Shown piece by piece: positions 18,326-26,657 of a DNA stretch of 64,000 nucleotides. The stretch covers positions 1-64,000 of the forward strand of contig CAVRXU010000009.1 of the NCBI GenBank assembly GCA_963725155.1, given 5' to 3'. This DNA is from DATDAH01 sp963725155 (GTDB taxonomy: Bacteria > Actinomycetota > Acidimicrobiia > Acidimicrobiales > DATDAH01). The position numbers and the translations under genes were made by a program. Positions within the stretch are counted from its first letter, which is position 1. Each line of letters begins with the position of its first letter. The notes below the pieces were generated by a model, which had not been told where the DNA came from, searched no databases, and worked only from the letters and a program-made list of their open reading frames with translations.

Positions 18326-18376
18326 CGACTTTTCGGCGCTGGACCCCCAGCCAGGGGGTTCGGAGCCGAAAGGTCG
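18326..18376. repeat. Imperfect 51-bp palindrome in a repeat-rich intergenic cluster
   Basis: Arms start CGACTTTTCGGC and end GCCGAAAGGTCG with an ACCCCC/GGGGGT inner stem. Partial copies flank it: GCTGGACCCCCA recurs (18309 and 18339) and GGAGCCGAAAGGTCG recurs (18362-18376 and 18392-18406). No gene lies between 18250 and 18490. Confidence 0.65.
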
Positions 18377-18490
18377 TCCATCGGGGGGCTGGGAGCCGAA
18401 AGGTCGCCGGGCTGTCCGGTCCCGACGACCTGCAGCCCGACCCCACGTCCCCCTCAGTGCGTCGGTGTCGTTTCCCCAGCCCGAGGGCGG

Positions 18491-19267
18491 TCAGTCACCA
18501 GGTCGGTACGTCCACTCGGGATCGCGCTTCTCGGCGAAGGCCTGACGGGCTTCCGCCGAGTCGGGGTGCGCGAGCAGGCGGCGGGTGTAACCCTGCTCGG
18601 TGCGGTAGGCCTCCTTCAGCGGGAGGAACTCGGTCTCGTTCAGCGCTTCCTTGGCCAGGCGCAGGGCCAGCGGGCTCTTGGCCGCCAGCGAGGCGGCCAG
18701 CTCGGCGGCCGTGGCCGCCAGATCCGCGATCGGCACGACCCGGTTCACCGCACCCAGTCGGTGCAGCTCGGCCGCCGGAGCGGGCACGCCGGTGAGGAAC
18801 AGCTGTCGCACCATGGGCCGGCCCAGGAGCAGGTTGAGGTGGGCGCTGGCCCCGAGGAGGCCGACGTTGATCTCGGTCGTGCCGAAGGTGGCGTGCTCGG
18901 CGGCCACGATCAGGTCGCACACCGCGGCGTACGCCAGCCCCGCGCCCAGGGCCGGGCCGTTGACGGCGGCGATGACGGGGACCGCGCAGTCGTGGACCGC
19001 CTCCAGGGCTTCCCGGGGCAGGCGGCCCGGGTCGTCGGGGTCGGCCTCGGTGTCGTCGGTGTCGAAGGTCTTCAGGTCGACCCCGGCCATGAAGGCCTTC
19101 TCGCCGGCGCCGGTGAACACGGCGACCCGGACCTGCGGGTCGTCCCCGAGCGTGCGGAACGTGTCCCGCAGCTCGACCATCGTCGAACGGGTGATGGCGT
19201 TCACGGGCGGCCGATCGAGGGTGACGGTGGCCACGTGGTCGGCGATCTCGAGCGTGAGGTCCCCCAC
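18491..19267 (-). CDS. Enoyl-CoA hydratase/isomerase (crotonase) family
   Basis: 258 residues from GTG 19267. Crotonase enzymes hydrate or isomerise enoyl-CoA, using two backbone NH groups as oxyanion hole; here FMAGVDLKTF and NGPALGAGLAYAAVCDLIVA form that site. FGTTEINVGLLG holds one catalytic-position Glu. GTG 19267 is preferred to ATG 19285, because the latter lies within the divergent promoter and TAGGGA sits eight bases before the GTG. It diverges from an acyl-CoA synthetase, a natural partner in acyl-CoA catabolism. The exact reaction is unknown. Confidence 0.88.
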   Translation of the reverse strand: MGDLTLEIADHVATVTLDRPPVNAITRSTMVELRDTFRTLGDDPQVRVAVFTGAGEKAFMAGVDLKTFDTDDTEADPDDPGRLPREALEAVHDCAVPVIAAVNGPALGAGLAYAAVCDLIVAAEHATFGTTEINVGLLGASAHLNLLLGRPMVRQLFLTGVPAPAAELHRLGAVNRVVPIADLAATAAELAASLAAKSPLALRLAKEALNETEFLPLKEAYRTEQGYTRRLLAHPDSAEARQAFAEKRDPEWTYRPGD

Positions 19268-19275
19268 GAACGCAA

Positions 19276-19285
19276 TCCCTACCAT
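19276..19285. promoter_or_regulatory. Shared-core divergent promoter
   Basis: TCCCTACCAT: the plus strand reads TACCAT (19280-19285), eight bases before the synthetase ATG; the minus strand reads TAGGGA (19276-19281), eight bases before the hydratase GTG. The two -10 hexamers share the central TA, leaving a 26-bp intergenic region. Confidence 0.5.
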
Positions 19286-19293
19286 GCCCTCCG

Positions 19294-20985
19294 ATGCCTG
19301 ACGCTCCATTGTCCTGGGACGAGGCGGTGGCCGAGGTCACCGGTCCCGACGGTCGCTTCCCCCTGGTCGACGCCACCATCGACGGCCGGACCTACAAGGT
19401 CTTCGCCAACACGCCGCCGTCGCTGCGCTTCCTCTTCGAACTGGCCAGCGGGTTCGGCGACAGGGACTACCTGGTCTACGAGGACGAGCGCCTCTCGTTC
19501 GCCGACGTCTGGGCCCAGGTCGGGGCCATGGGCGCCCTGCTCCACGACCGCTACGGCGTGCGTCACGGCGACCGGGTCGCCATCGCCATGCGCAACTACC
19601 CCGAGTGGATCGTGGCCTTCCAGGCCATCACGTCCATCGGGGCCGTGGCCGTGGCCCTGAACGCCTGGTGGACCACCGACGAGCTCGAGTACGGCTTCGA
19701 GGACTGCGGAGCGAAGGTCTGTCTCACGGACCAGGAGCGGGCCGAGCGCCTGGCGCCCGTGCAGGCCGGACTCGGCCTGGCCGTGATCGGCGTGCGCCTG
19801 ACCGCCGACATCGACGGCGTGGACCGGCTGGAGGACGTGCTCGACCCGACGGCCTCGCTGCCCGACGTCGCCATCGCGCCCGATGACGACGCCACCATCC
19901 TCTACACCTCGGGCACCACCGGCCACCCCAAGGGCGCGGTGTCGACGCACCGGGCCGTCCTCAGCGGGCTGCTCGCCTTCGGCGCCCGCTCCGCGGTCAG
20001 CGCCCTCATGGAGCCGGCCAAGGAGGAGGACGGGCCGAAGGACCGCACCGCCTACATCCTCGTCGTGCCCCTGTTCCACGCCACCGGCCTGATCCCGGTC
20101 ATGCTCGGGACCACGGCGTCGGGGGCGAAGCTGGTGATGATGTACCGCTGGGACCCCGAGCGGGCCCTGGAGCTGATCGAGCGGGAGCGGGTCACGACCT
20201 TCGTCGGCGTGCCCACCATGTCCTGGGACCTGCTGGAGTCGCCTGACTTCGAGAAGCGGGACACCTCCAGCCTCGTCTCGGTCGGCGGCGGCGGCGCGCC
20301 GGCTCCGGCCGAGCTCGTGCGCCGGGTCGACAAGGGCTTTCGTCACGGCAAGCCCCAGATCGGCTACGGCATGACCGAGACCAACGCCTACGGGCCGGGC
20401 AACAGCGGGGCCGACTACCTGCGCAAGCCGACCAGCTCGGGACGGGCCATCCCGGTCATGGACGTCCGGGTGGTCGACGACGAAGGCCGGCCGGTGGCCG
20501 ACGGCGAGGTGGGCGAGATCTGCTTCCGGGGCCCGAACCTGATCCGCGGCTACTGGAACAAGCCGGAGGCCACCGCCGAGGTGATCGACGCCGATGGTTG
20601 GCTCCGCTCCGGCGACCTCGGTCGTCTCGACGACGAGGGCTTCATCTACGTCGAGGACCGGGCCAAGGACATGGTGCTGCGGGCGGGCGAGAACATCTAC
20701 TGCGCCGAGGTCGAAGGGGTCGTCTACGAGTTCCCCGGCGTGGCCGAGGCCGCCGTCTTCGGCGTCCCCCACGAGCGCCTGGGCGAGGAGGTGGCGCTGG
20801 CCGTGGTCCCGACCGACGAGGGCATCGACGTCGACGCCCTGCTGGCCCACCTGAAGCAGCACCTGGCCGCCTTCAAGGTCCCGTCCATCGTGGAGGTCCG
20901 CGCCGAGCGCCTGCCCCGCAACGCCAGCGGCAAGGTCCTCAAGCGCGACCTCAGAGACGAAGCCGCCGCCCAGTCCGCGGGCTGA
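19294..20985 (+). CDS. AMP-forming acyl-CoA synthetase
   Basis: Activates a carboxylic acid to its acyl-CoA through an acyl-adenylate, ATP to AMP. The 563 residues carry the P-loop YTSGTTGHPKG (about residues 204-214), the YGMTETN motif A5, the hinge LRSGDLGRLDDEGF and, near the end, the catalytic Lys in NASGKVLKRDL. Fatty, aromatic or sterol-derived acids are all possible. Start ATG 19294 follows TACCAT by eight bases. Divergent from a crotonase gene. A palindrome begins five bases after the stop. Confidence 0.92.
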   Translation: MPDAPLSWDEAVAEVTGPDGRFPLVDATIDGRTYKVFANTPPSLRFLFELASGFGDRDYLVYEDERLSFADVWAQVGAMGALLHDRYGVRHGDRVAIAMRNYPEWIVAFQAITSIGAVAVALNAWWTTDELEYGFEDCGAKVCLTDQERAERLAPVQAGLGLAVIGVRLTADIDGVDRLEDVLDPTASLPDVAIAPDDDATILYTSGTTGHPKGAVSTHRAVLSGLLAFGARSAVSALMEPAKEEDGPKDRTAYILVVPLFHATGLIPVMLGTTASGAKLVMMYRWDPERALELIERERVTTFVGVPTMSWDLLESPDFEKRDTSSLVSVGGGGAPAPAELVRRVDKGFRHGKPQIGYGMTETNAYGPGNSGADYLRKPTSSGRAIPVMDVRVVDDEGRPVADGEVGEICFRGPNLIRGYWNKPEATAEVIDADGWLRSGDLGRLDDEGFIYVEDRAKDMVLRAGENIYCAEVEGVVYEFPGVAEAAVFGVPHERLGEEVALAVVPTDEGIDVDALLAHLKQHLAAFKVPSIVEVRAERLPRNASGKVLKRDLRDEAAAQSAG

Positions 20986-20990
20986 CCATC

Positions 20991-21042
20991 CGTTCTGGTT
21001 GCGCCTGGCCGCGGCCCACCGCGGCTGGATGCAACCAGAACG
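20991..21042. repeat. Intergenic palindrome, type B copy 1
   Basis: Arms of 24 bp (20991-21014, 21019-21042), outer part CGTTCTGGTTGC and its complement, four inner mismatches that are all transitions. It fills the gap between two convergent genes, five bases after one stop and one base before the other, so it may also act as a bidirectional terminator. Confidence 0.78.
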
Positions 21043-21043
21043 A

Positions 21044-22754
21044 TCAGGTGGGGGCGGGTTGGGCGCCGCGGATGAGCTTGCCGGGGAGCGCGCCGGTGGA
21101 TTCGCCGTCGCGGAAGGTGACCTGGCCGGCGACCACCGTCGTGCGGTAGCCGGTGGCCCGCTGGATGTAGCGCTTGCCGCCCGCGGGGAGGTCCTGGACC
21201 ATCTCGGGGGCGAGGATCCCGAGGGCCTGCTCGTCGATCAGGTTCAGGTCGGCCCGGTAGCCGGGGGCCAGGACGCCCCGGTCGTCCAGGCCGACGAGGG
21301 CCGCGGTCGCCCGGGTCTGTTGGCTGACCAGCCACTCCACCGGGAGCGGCTCGGCCACGTCTCGACCCCAGTGGCTGACCAGGTAGGTGGGCATGGAGCC
21401 GTCGCAGATCATCCCGCAGTGGGCCCCCGCGTCGCCCAGCCCCGGGACGGTGTGGGGATGCAGGAGCATCTCGCGGATCGTGGCGAAGTCCCGGTCGGCG
21501 TAGTTGGCGAAGGGCAGGTAGAGCAGGCCCCGGCCGTCCCGCTCCAGCATGACGTCGAGGGCCACCTCGACCGGCGCCCGACCTTCCCGGGCGGCGACGG
21601 CCTCGATGCTGAAGTCGGCGCCCGGGTCGTACTCCGGCGGGTCACCGAGCGGGAAGATGCCGTCGTAGGACCCGAAGACCAGGCCGCCGTTCGTCAGCTC
21701 GCCGACCACGGTGGCCCGCACCTCGGGGTCCCGCAGTCGGGCCACCCGCTCCCCCAGCTCGAGCGCTGCCAGTGCCTGGTAGGTCGGTGAGGTGACCAAG
21801 GGGTGCAGCCGTCCCTCGAGGCCCATGAGCACACCGACGGGACGAGAGGCGACCTGGCCCCGGATGGGCACACCGTCGGCCTGCGCCTCGGTGATCTTGG
21901 CCAGCAGAGCCCGCCAGTCGCCCCGATGGACCTCGGACAGGGTGGTGATGGACAGCGGTCGTCCGCTGACCTCGGCCATGGCTCGGACCAGCGCGAACTC
22001 CCCGTCCAGGTCGACGAGGTCAGCCACCAGCTGGAGCACGCCCATGCCGGTGGCGCCCACCCCCCTGGCGATGCCCAGCAGCTCGTCCGCCGTCGCCGTC
22101 AGGCTCGGCGTCGGCCGCCCGTCGCTGGAGCGGTGGTTGATCGTCCGGGACGTCGTGAAGCCCAGGGCCCCGGCCCGGATGCCGTCGGCGGCCAGGCGAC
22201 CCATCGTCTCGATCTCGTCGGCCGTCGGGACCTCGGTGTGCTCGGCGCCCCGGTCGCCCATCACATAGCCCCGGAGAGCGCCGTGCGGGACCTGCGCGGC
22301 CACGTCCAACGCGTGGGGCAGTCCGTCGAGCACGTCGAGGTACTCGGGGAAGCTCTCCCACCCCCAACTGATGCCCTCGGCCAGCGCCGTGCCCGGGATG
22401 TCCTCCACCCCTTCCATCAGGGCGATCAACCAGTCGTGACGGTCGGGCTTCACCGGCGCGAACCCGACGCCGCAGTTGCCCATGACCACGGTCGTGACGC
22501 CCTGCCACGACGAGGGCGTCAGCAGCGGGTCCCAGGTGACCTGACCGTCGTAGTGGGTGTGGACGTCGACCCAGCCCGGCGTGACCAGCAGCCCCGTGGC
22601 GTCCAGCTCCTCCCGGCCGGCACCGGGGACGTCGCCGACCGCGGTGATTACGACCGTCGTCGACGGCCACGTCGACCGCTCGGCGTTCCGCCCCGGTCCC
22701 GTCGACCACCGTGCCCCCGCGCACGACCAGGTCGTGTCCCCCCGAGGTCGTCAT
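21044..22754 (-). pseudogene. N-acyl-D-amino-acid deacylase-type amidohydrolase, single-base frameshift
   Basis: Metal-dependent amidohydrolase of the D-aminoacylase family. The N-terminal strand region (MTTSGGHDLVVRGGTVVDG) starts at ATG 22754 in one frame; near 22650 an extra base in GGTCGTAATCACC breaks it. The restored sequence reads on through TPGWVDVHTHYDG, with the metal-binding HTH, and VMGNCGVGFAP to the natural end at 21044. The long downstream frame alone (from 22489) would lack the metal-binding HTH and be inactive. ATG 22754 overlaps the upstream small gene by four bases (ATGA). Error versus true decay cannot be told apart here. Confidence 0.82.
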
Positions 22755-23020
22755 GAGAAGGGGTCGCCCTCGCCGGAGACCTGCGCGGACTCGCCGTCCT
22801 GGTCGCCCACGGTGACCACGACGATCGGCCGGCCGCCGACGTCCTCCAGGCGCAGGTGCTCGGTGGGGTTCAGGGGCGTGGGCACCATCTGGGTCCGGAA
22901 GAGGATGGCGCTCAGGGTCCCGTCCCATCCACCGTCGGTGCCGGTGGCGGACAGGTGGCACTCGGCGAACGAGTCGCCCGAGGAGAAGACAAGTGAGGCC
23001 TTGCCGTCGTAGCTGCTCAT
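22751..23020 (-). CDS. Small protein of unknown function upstream of the amidohydrolase
   Basis: 89 residues, starting MSSYDGKASLVFSSGDSFAECHLSATG, soluble, Ser/Asp/Gly-rich, probably a small beta protein. The ATG at 23020 has TAACGT seven bases upstream. Its stop overlaps the amidohydrolase ATG, so the two are likely co-translated. The family is not recognised. Confidence 0.62.
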   Translation of the reverse strand: MSSYDGKASLVFSSGDSFAECHLSATGTDGGWDGTLSAILFRTQMVPTPLNPTEHLRLEDVGGRPIVVVTVGDQDGESAQVSGEGDPFS

Positions 23021-23027
23021 GGTGGTG

Positions 23028-23033
23028 ACGTTA
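23028..23033 (-). promoter_or_regulatory. -10 element of the small protein/amidohydrolase pair
   Basis: TAACGT on the minus strand, seven bases before ATG 23020; leaderless by position. Confidence 0.42.
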
Positions 23034-23101
23034 CGAGGCCAAGATGGGGCCATGCGACGCCAGAGGGTCCCGGTCCTGGAGATCTCCGTCGAGGTCGCGC
23101 C

Positions 23102-24142
23102 ATGAAGCTCGACGCGATGGCCATGGGCCTGCCCCTGCGCGAGGCCCAGCGCCTCGCCGCCGACGTCGAGGAGGCCGGGTTCTCCGGCCTGTGGTTCACC
23201 GAGGGCGGCCGCACCGCCTACCTCGGCGCCACCGCGGCGGCGCTGGCCACCACCGAGCTCGACCTCGGCACCGGCATCGCCGTGGCCTTCCCCCGCAGCC
23301 CGATGGTGACCGCGTCGGTGGCCTGGGAACTGGCCGAGGCGACGGGCGGGCGCTTCGTCCTCGGCCTCGGCACCCAGGTCAAGGCCCACATCGAGCGCCG
23401 CTACGGCGTGACCTACGCGCACCCCGGGCCGTGGCTGCGGGAGTACGTCCTCGCCCTCCGGGCCATCTTCCGGGCGTTCCAGGGCGAGGAGCGTCTCGAC
23501 TTCCACGGCGCGCACTACGACCTCGACCTGCTGCCGCCGACCTGGAGCCCGGGGCCCATCGAGCACCCCGACGTGCCCATCTACCTGTCGGGCGTGCGCC
23601 CCTGGATGCTGCACGCCACCGGTGAGGTGGCCGACGGCCTGCACGTCCACCCCCTCCACTCCCGGCGCTACCTCGACGAGGTCGTCGTCCCCAACGTGGC
23701 CAAGGGTCTCGCCACCGCCGACCGTCCCGTGACCGACCTGACCCTGGCTTGCCCCGTGCTGACCATCATGGGCGACACCGACGAGGAGCAGGACCGGTGG
23801 CGGGAGGCGGCCCGGTTCCAGCTCGCCTTCTACGGCTCGACCCGGACCTACCGGGGCGTGTTCGAGACCCACGGCTGGGACGGCACCTCCGAGCGCCTTC
23901 ACGAGCACCAGAAGGCCGGCGACCTCACGGCGATGGCCGCCGTCATCACCGACGAGATGCTGGATGTCTTCGCGGTGACCGCGTCCTGGGACGGGCTGGC
24001 CCCCGCCCTGCTCGAGCGCTACGCCGGCGTCGCCCACCCCGTCCGGGTCATCTGCTACTTCGCCGGCAACTCCATGCGCTCGGACCAGACCTACGACCAG
24101 TGGGCCGCCGTCGCCGCCGCCGTGCGAGCCGCCGCGCCCTGA
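23102..24142 (+). CDS. Luciferase-like (LLM-class) F420-dependent oxidoreductase
   Basis: 346 residues in the bacterial-luciferase TIM-barrel fold. Actinobacterial members usually take a hydride from F420H2. Seen: MKLDAMAMGLPL opening strand, DVEEAGFSGLWFTEGG, the TELDLGTGIAVAFPRSP segment and the GGRFVLGLGTQVKAH cofactor loop. The substrate is unknown. No ribosome site or clear -10 was found directly before ATG 23102, so the start is moderately certain. Two further LLM genes lie in the next 8 kb. Confidence 0.87.
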   Translation: MKLDAMAMGLPLREAQRLAADVEEAGFSGLWFTEGGRTAYLGATAAALATTELDLGTGIAVAFPRSPMVTASVAWELAEATGGRFVLGLGTQVKAHIERRYGVTYAHPGPWLREYVLALRAIFRAFQGEERLDFHGAHYDLDLLPPTWSPGPIEHPDVPIYLSGVRPWMLHATGEVADGLHVHPLHSRRYLDEVVVPNVAKGLATADRPVTDLTLACPVLTIMGDTDEEQDRWREAARFQLAFYGSTRTYRGVFETHGWDGTSERLHEHQKAGDLTAMAAVITDEMLDVFAVTASWDGLAPALLERYAGVAHPVRVICYFAGNSMRSDQTYDQWAAVAAAVRAAAP

Positions 24143-24151
24143 GCCGCCGAC

Positions 24152-24967
24152 TCAGGGGTCGAGGTCGCGGGGCCAGCCGTCGGCCAGGGTGCCCTGCCAC
24201 TGCGGGTCCCGCTTCTCGACCCAGGCGGTGACGCCCTCGGTGGTGTCGGGTGAGCCCATCAGGGCCAGGTGGACGGCCCGCTCCCAGGCGTCGACCTCGT
24301 CGGCGGTCGGCGCCGGTGAGCGCCAGAGGATGGCCTTGCTGGCCGCGACCGACCGGGGCGCCACGTTGACGGCGATGTCCTGCGCCACCGTCAGCGCCCG
24401 GTCGAGGACGGCCGGGCCGTCCGGCAGGGCCTGCAGGGCCACCCCCCACTCGGCGGCCTCGGCCCCCGAGAACAGTCGACCCGTCAGCAGCAGTTCGGTG
24501 GCCCGGCCGTGGCCGACGAGGCGAGGCAGGGTCCAGTGCGAGCGCAGGTCCGGGTTGATCCCCCGCCGGTTCTGGACGACCCCGAGCTTGGCGTCGGCCG
24601 CCACGTAGCGGAGGTCGCACTGCAGCGCCATCGTCAGCCCGATGCCCACGGCATGCCCGTTGATGGCGGCGACGACCGGCTTGCGCACGTCCCAGGCGTG
24701 AAACGCGAACGGGTCCGACCGGAAGCCCTCACCCCCGCCCTCGGGGGCGGCGAAGACCTCCGCTCCGTCCGAGAAGTCGGCCCCGGCACAGAACGCCCGG
24801 CCTGCCCCGGTCAGCACGACGGCGCGGATCCCGTCGTCCTCGTCACAGCGGCGGTAGGCCGCCTCGAGCTCGGCCCCCATGGCCCCGGTGAACGTGTTGA
24901 GGTGCTCAGGCCGGTCCAGGGTCAGCACCGCCACGGCGCCGTCGACCTCGACCGCCACGTCCCCCAC
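24152..24967 (-). CDS. Enoyl-CoA hydratase/isomerase (crotonase) family
   Basis: 271 residues from GTG 24967. FCAGADFSDG and NGHAVGIGLTMALQCDLRYVA form the oxyanion-hole region of crotonases; RRGINPDLRSHWTLPRLVG follows. The usual first catalytic Glu position carries Asn/Arg-rich sequence (VVQNRRGI), so an isomerase or hydrolase activity is possible instead of hydration. GTG 24967 was preferred to GTG 24976 because TAGCGT lies seven bases before it. The upstream neighbour on the same strand is an LLM oxidoreductase, separated by a perfect palindrome. Confidence 0.86.
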   Translation of the reverse strand: MGDVAVEVDGAVAVLTLDRPEHLNTFTGAMGAELEAAYRRCDEDDGIRAVVLTGAGRAFCAGADFSDGAEVFAAPEGGGEGFRSDPFAFHAWDVRKPVVAAINGHAVGIGLTMALQCDLRYVAADAKLGVVQNRRGINPDLRSHWTLPRLVGHGRATELLLTGRLFSGAEAAEWGVALQALPDGPAVLDRALTVAQDIAVNVAPRSVAASKAILWRSPAPTADEVDAWERAVHLALMGSPDTTEGVTAWVEKRDPQWQGTLADGWPRDLDP

Positions 24968-24974
24968 CGACCGC

Positions 24975-24980
24975 ACGCTA
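24975..24980 (-). promoter_or_regulatory. -10 element of the crotonase gene
   Basis: TAGCGT on the minus strand, seven bases before GTG 24967. It overlaps the alternative upstream GTG and therefore decides the start. Confidence 0.45.
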
Positions 24981-24990
24981 GGCCACCCCG

Positions 24991-25038
24991 TTCTGGCCTC
25001 CGATCCACCGGTCCTGACCGGTGGATCGGAGGCCAGAA
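24991..25038. repeat. Intergenic palindrome, type A copy 2 (perfect)
   Basis: Two perfectly complementary 23-bp arms (24991-25013, 25016-25038) with a two-base loop. The outer 15 bases, TTCTGGCCTCCGATC, equal those of the 7703 copy, but the inner stem differs and is still fully paired. It lies eight bases after the stop of the minus-strand LLM gene. Confidence 0.9.
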
Positions 25039-25046
25039 GGGTGAGG

Positions 25047-25940
25047 TCAGGGGTTCAGGGACTTGAGCAGCTCGCGGGTGGCGGCCTTCTCGTCGTCGTG
25101 GCCGAACTCGGCGGCGACCAGGGTCGTGGCCCCGGCGGTGTCGACCTCGGCGATGCGGGCGGCGACGGCGTCGGCCGAGCCCACGAAGGCGAGGTCGGCC
25201 GGGCCCTCCATCCCCTCCCGGTCGAGCATGGCCCGGTAGGAGGGCAGCATCCCGTAGACGGCGAACTCAGCCGCCGCCCGTTCCCGGGCATCGTCCTCGT
25301 CGTCGGTGACACAGACCGGCAGGGCCACGACCACGCGGGGCTCGGGCCGCCCCGCGTCCTCCGCCGCGCCCCGGATCGTCGGCACCGTGAGGTCGGTCAA
25401 CGTCTTGGGCCCGGTCATCCAGGTGACGGTGCCGTCGGCCAGCCGACCGGTGACCTTCAGCATCTGCGGGCCGAGGGCGGCGACCAGCACGGCCGGCTTG
25501 TCGGCGGGGACGTCCAACCCGCCGCGGGCGGTCACCGTCTCGCCGGCGTACTGCGGGTCCTCGCCGGCCAGCAGCGGCCCGAGGGCCTCGAGGTACTCCC
25601 GCATCTGGCGCACTGGCTTGTCGAACGGCAGCCCCCACATCCCCTCCACGACCATCTGGTGGGAGAGGCCGATGCCGAGGTCGAGACGGCCCCCACTCAC
25701 CTGGCTCACGGTCAGGGCCTGGCCCGCCAGCATCATCGGGTGGCGGGGCTGGATCGGCACCACCCCGGTGCCGAAGCGGATCCCCTCGACCTCCTTGGCC
25801 GCGACGGCGATCCCCGTCAGCGCGTCGACGCTGAAGATCTGGGACGTCCAGTAGGAGCCGAAGCCGTCGTCGGCCGCCGACCGGGCGGCGGCCACCAGAC
25901 CGTCGACGGTGCGGGGGGAGCTGAAGATGCCGATGTCCAT
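25047..25940 (-). CDS. Luciferase-like (LLM-class) F420-dependent oxidoreductase
   Basis: 297 residues, cytoplasmic, F420-dependent family. Seen: MDIGIFSSPRT start, DGFGSYWTSQIF, RFGTGVVPIQPRHP and GGRLDLGIGLSHQ, typical of the TIGR03564-like group. The reaction is unknown; members reduce or oxidise diverse organic substrates with coenzyme F420. It is single-gene in orientation relative to the secreted-protein gene upstream, from which it diverges; a perfect 19-bp inverted repeat lies in that gap. Confidence 0.87.
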   Translation of the reverse strand: MDIGIFSSPRTVDGLVAAARSAADDGFGSYWTSQIFSVDALTGIAVAAKEVEGIRFGTGVVPIQPRHPMMLAGQALTVSQVSGGRLDLGIGLSHQMVVEGMWGLPFDKPVRQMREYLEALGPLLAGEDPQYAGETVTARGGLDVPADKPAVLVAALGPQMLKVTGRLADGTVTWMTGPKTLTDLTVPTIRGAAEDAGRPEPRVVVALPVCVTDDEDDARERAAAEFAVYGMLPSYRAMLDREGMEGPADLAFVGSADAVAARIAEVDTAGATTLVAAEFGHDDEKAATRELLKSLNP

Positions 25941-25976
25941 GGAGCCCTCGGTGGCTGGTGATTCAGCCCGCCCGAA

Positions 25977-25995
25977 ATGAGTAGGCGCTACTCAT
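25977..25995. promoter_or_regulatory. Inverted-repeat operator candidate
   Basis: ATGAGTAG-gcg-CTACTCAT: eight-base arms, three-base spacer, between the divergent LLM gene and secreted-protein gene. A run of GCAG/GCAG repeats follows. It is a possible regulator site; no regulator gene is adjacent. Confidence 0.4.
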
Positions 25996-26062
25996 GCAGG
26001 CAGGCAGGCACTTGGTGTAGCACTACCACGTGAGGCACGTTGCCTGACCTGAGGAGGAAACC

Positions 26063-26593
26063 ATGAGCCGACAGTTCCTGAAGACGGCGGCGTCACGAAC
26101 CGCCACCGCGATCGGCGCGGCGACCGTCGCCGCTGTCGTCGTGGCCGGCAGCCTGAGCGTCGCCCAGGCCGCCACCGAAGCGATCCCCAACAACTCCGTC
26201 ACCAGCGCCAAGATCGTCAACGGCACCATCCAGGGCATCGACATCAAGCCCGGAGCCGTGGGCCCCGGTCAGCTCGGCGTCAACGCCCGGCCCCGTTGGG
26301 CCAAGGTGGATGCCGGCGCGACGACCTCGCTCATCCGAGGGCGGGGCGCGGTGAGCGCCAGCCGCATCGGCGCCGGCGTCTACGCCGTGACGTTCGCGTC
26401 GCCGATCACCAACTGCGGCTGGACCGCGACGCTCAACGACAACGACGCCGGCGGCAGTTCGCCCGGAGAGATCGCTGTCGAGCGGGGGTCGGCCGGCAAT
26501 GCCTTCATCCTCTGGGTCCGCACCTTCAACAGCGCGGGCACCCAGACCGATACCAACAACGATGACGGGTTCACGCTCGTCGCCAGCTGCTAG
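26063..26593 (+). CDS. Secreted protein with beta-rich repeats
   Basis: 176 residues with a clear Sec signal peptide: basic start, hydrophobic stretch about 17-33, cleavage near SVAQAATEA. The mature protein begins with a VTSAKIVNGTIQGIDIK-type segment found in bacterial surface proteins and tail-like repeats, then a compact domain with two Cys (TNCGW and VASC) that may pair. A strong ribosome site (GAGGAGG) precedes the ATG. Function unknown; probably an extracellular or wall-associated product. A strong hairpin terminator follows. Confidence 0.8.
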   Translation: MSRQFLKTAASRTATAIGAATVAAVVVAGSLSVAQAATEAIPNNSVTSAKIVNGTIQGIDIKPGAVGPGQLGVNARPRWAKVDAGATTSLIRGRGAVSASRIGAGVYAVTFASPITNCGWTATLNDNDAGGSSPGEIAVERGSAGNAFILWVRTFNSAGTQTDTNNDDGFTLVASC

Positions 26594-26612
26594 AGCAGCA
26601 GGTCGCCTGACG

Positions 26613-26644
26613 ACGGCCGCCGGGGCAACTGCCCCGGCGGCCGT
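26613..26644 (+). terminator. Hairpin terminator of the secreted-protein gene
   Basis: A perfect 14-bp stem, ACGGCCGCCGGGGC, with AACT loop, 20 bases after the stop. No long T-run follows (TGCGCG), as is common in high-GC Actinobacteria. It also lies upstream of the convergent phosphotransferase stop. Confidence 0.7.
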
Positions 26645-26657
26645 TGCGCGCCCGGGC

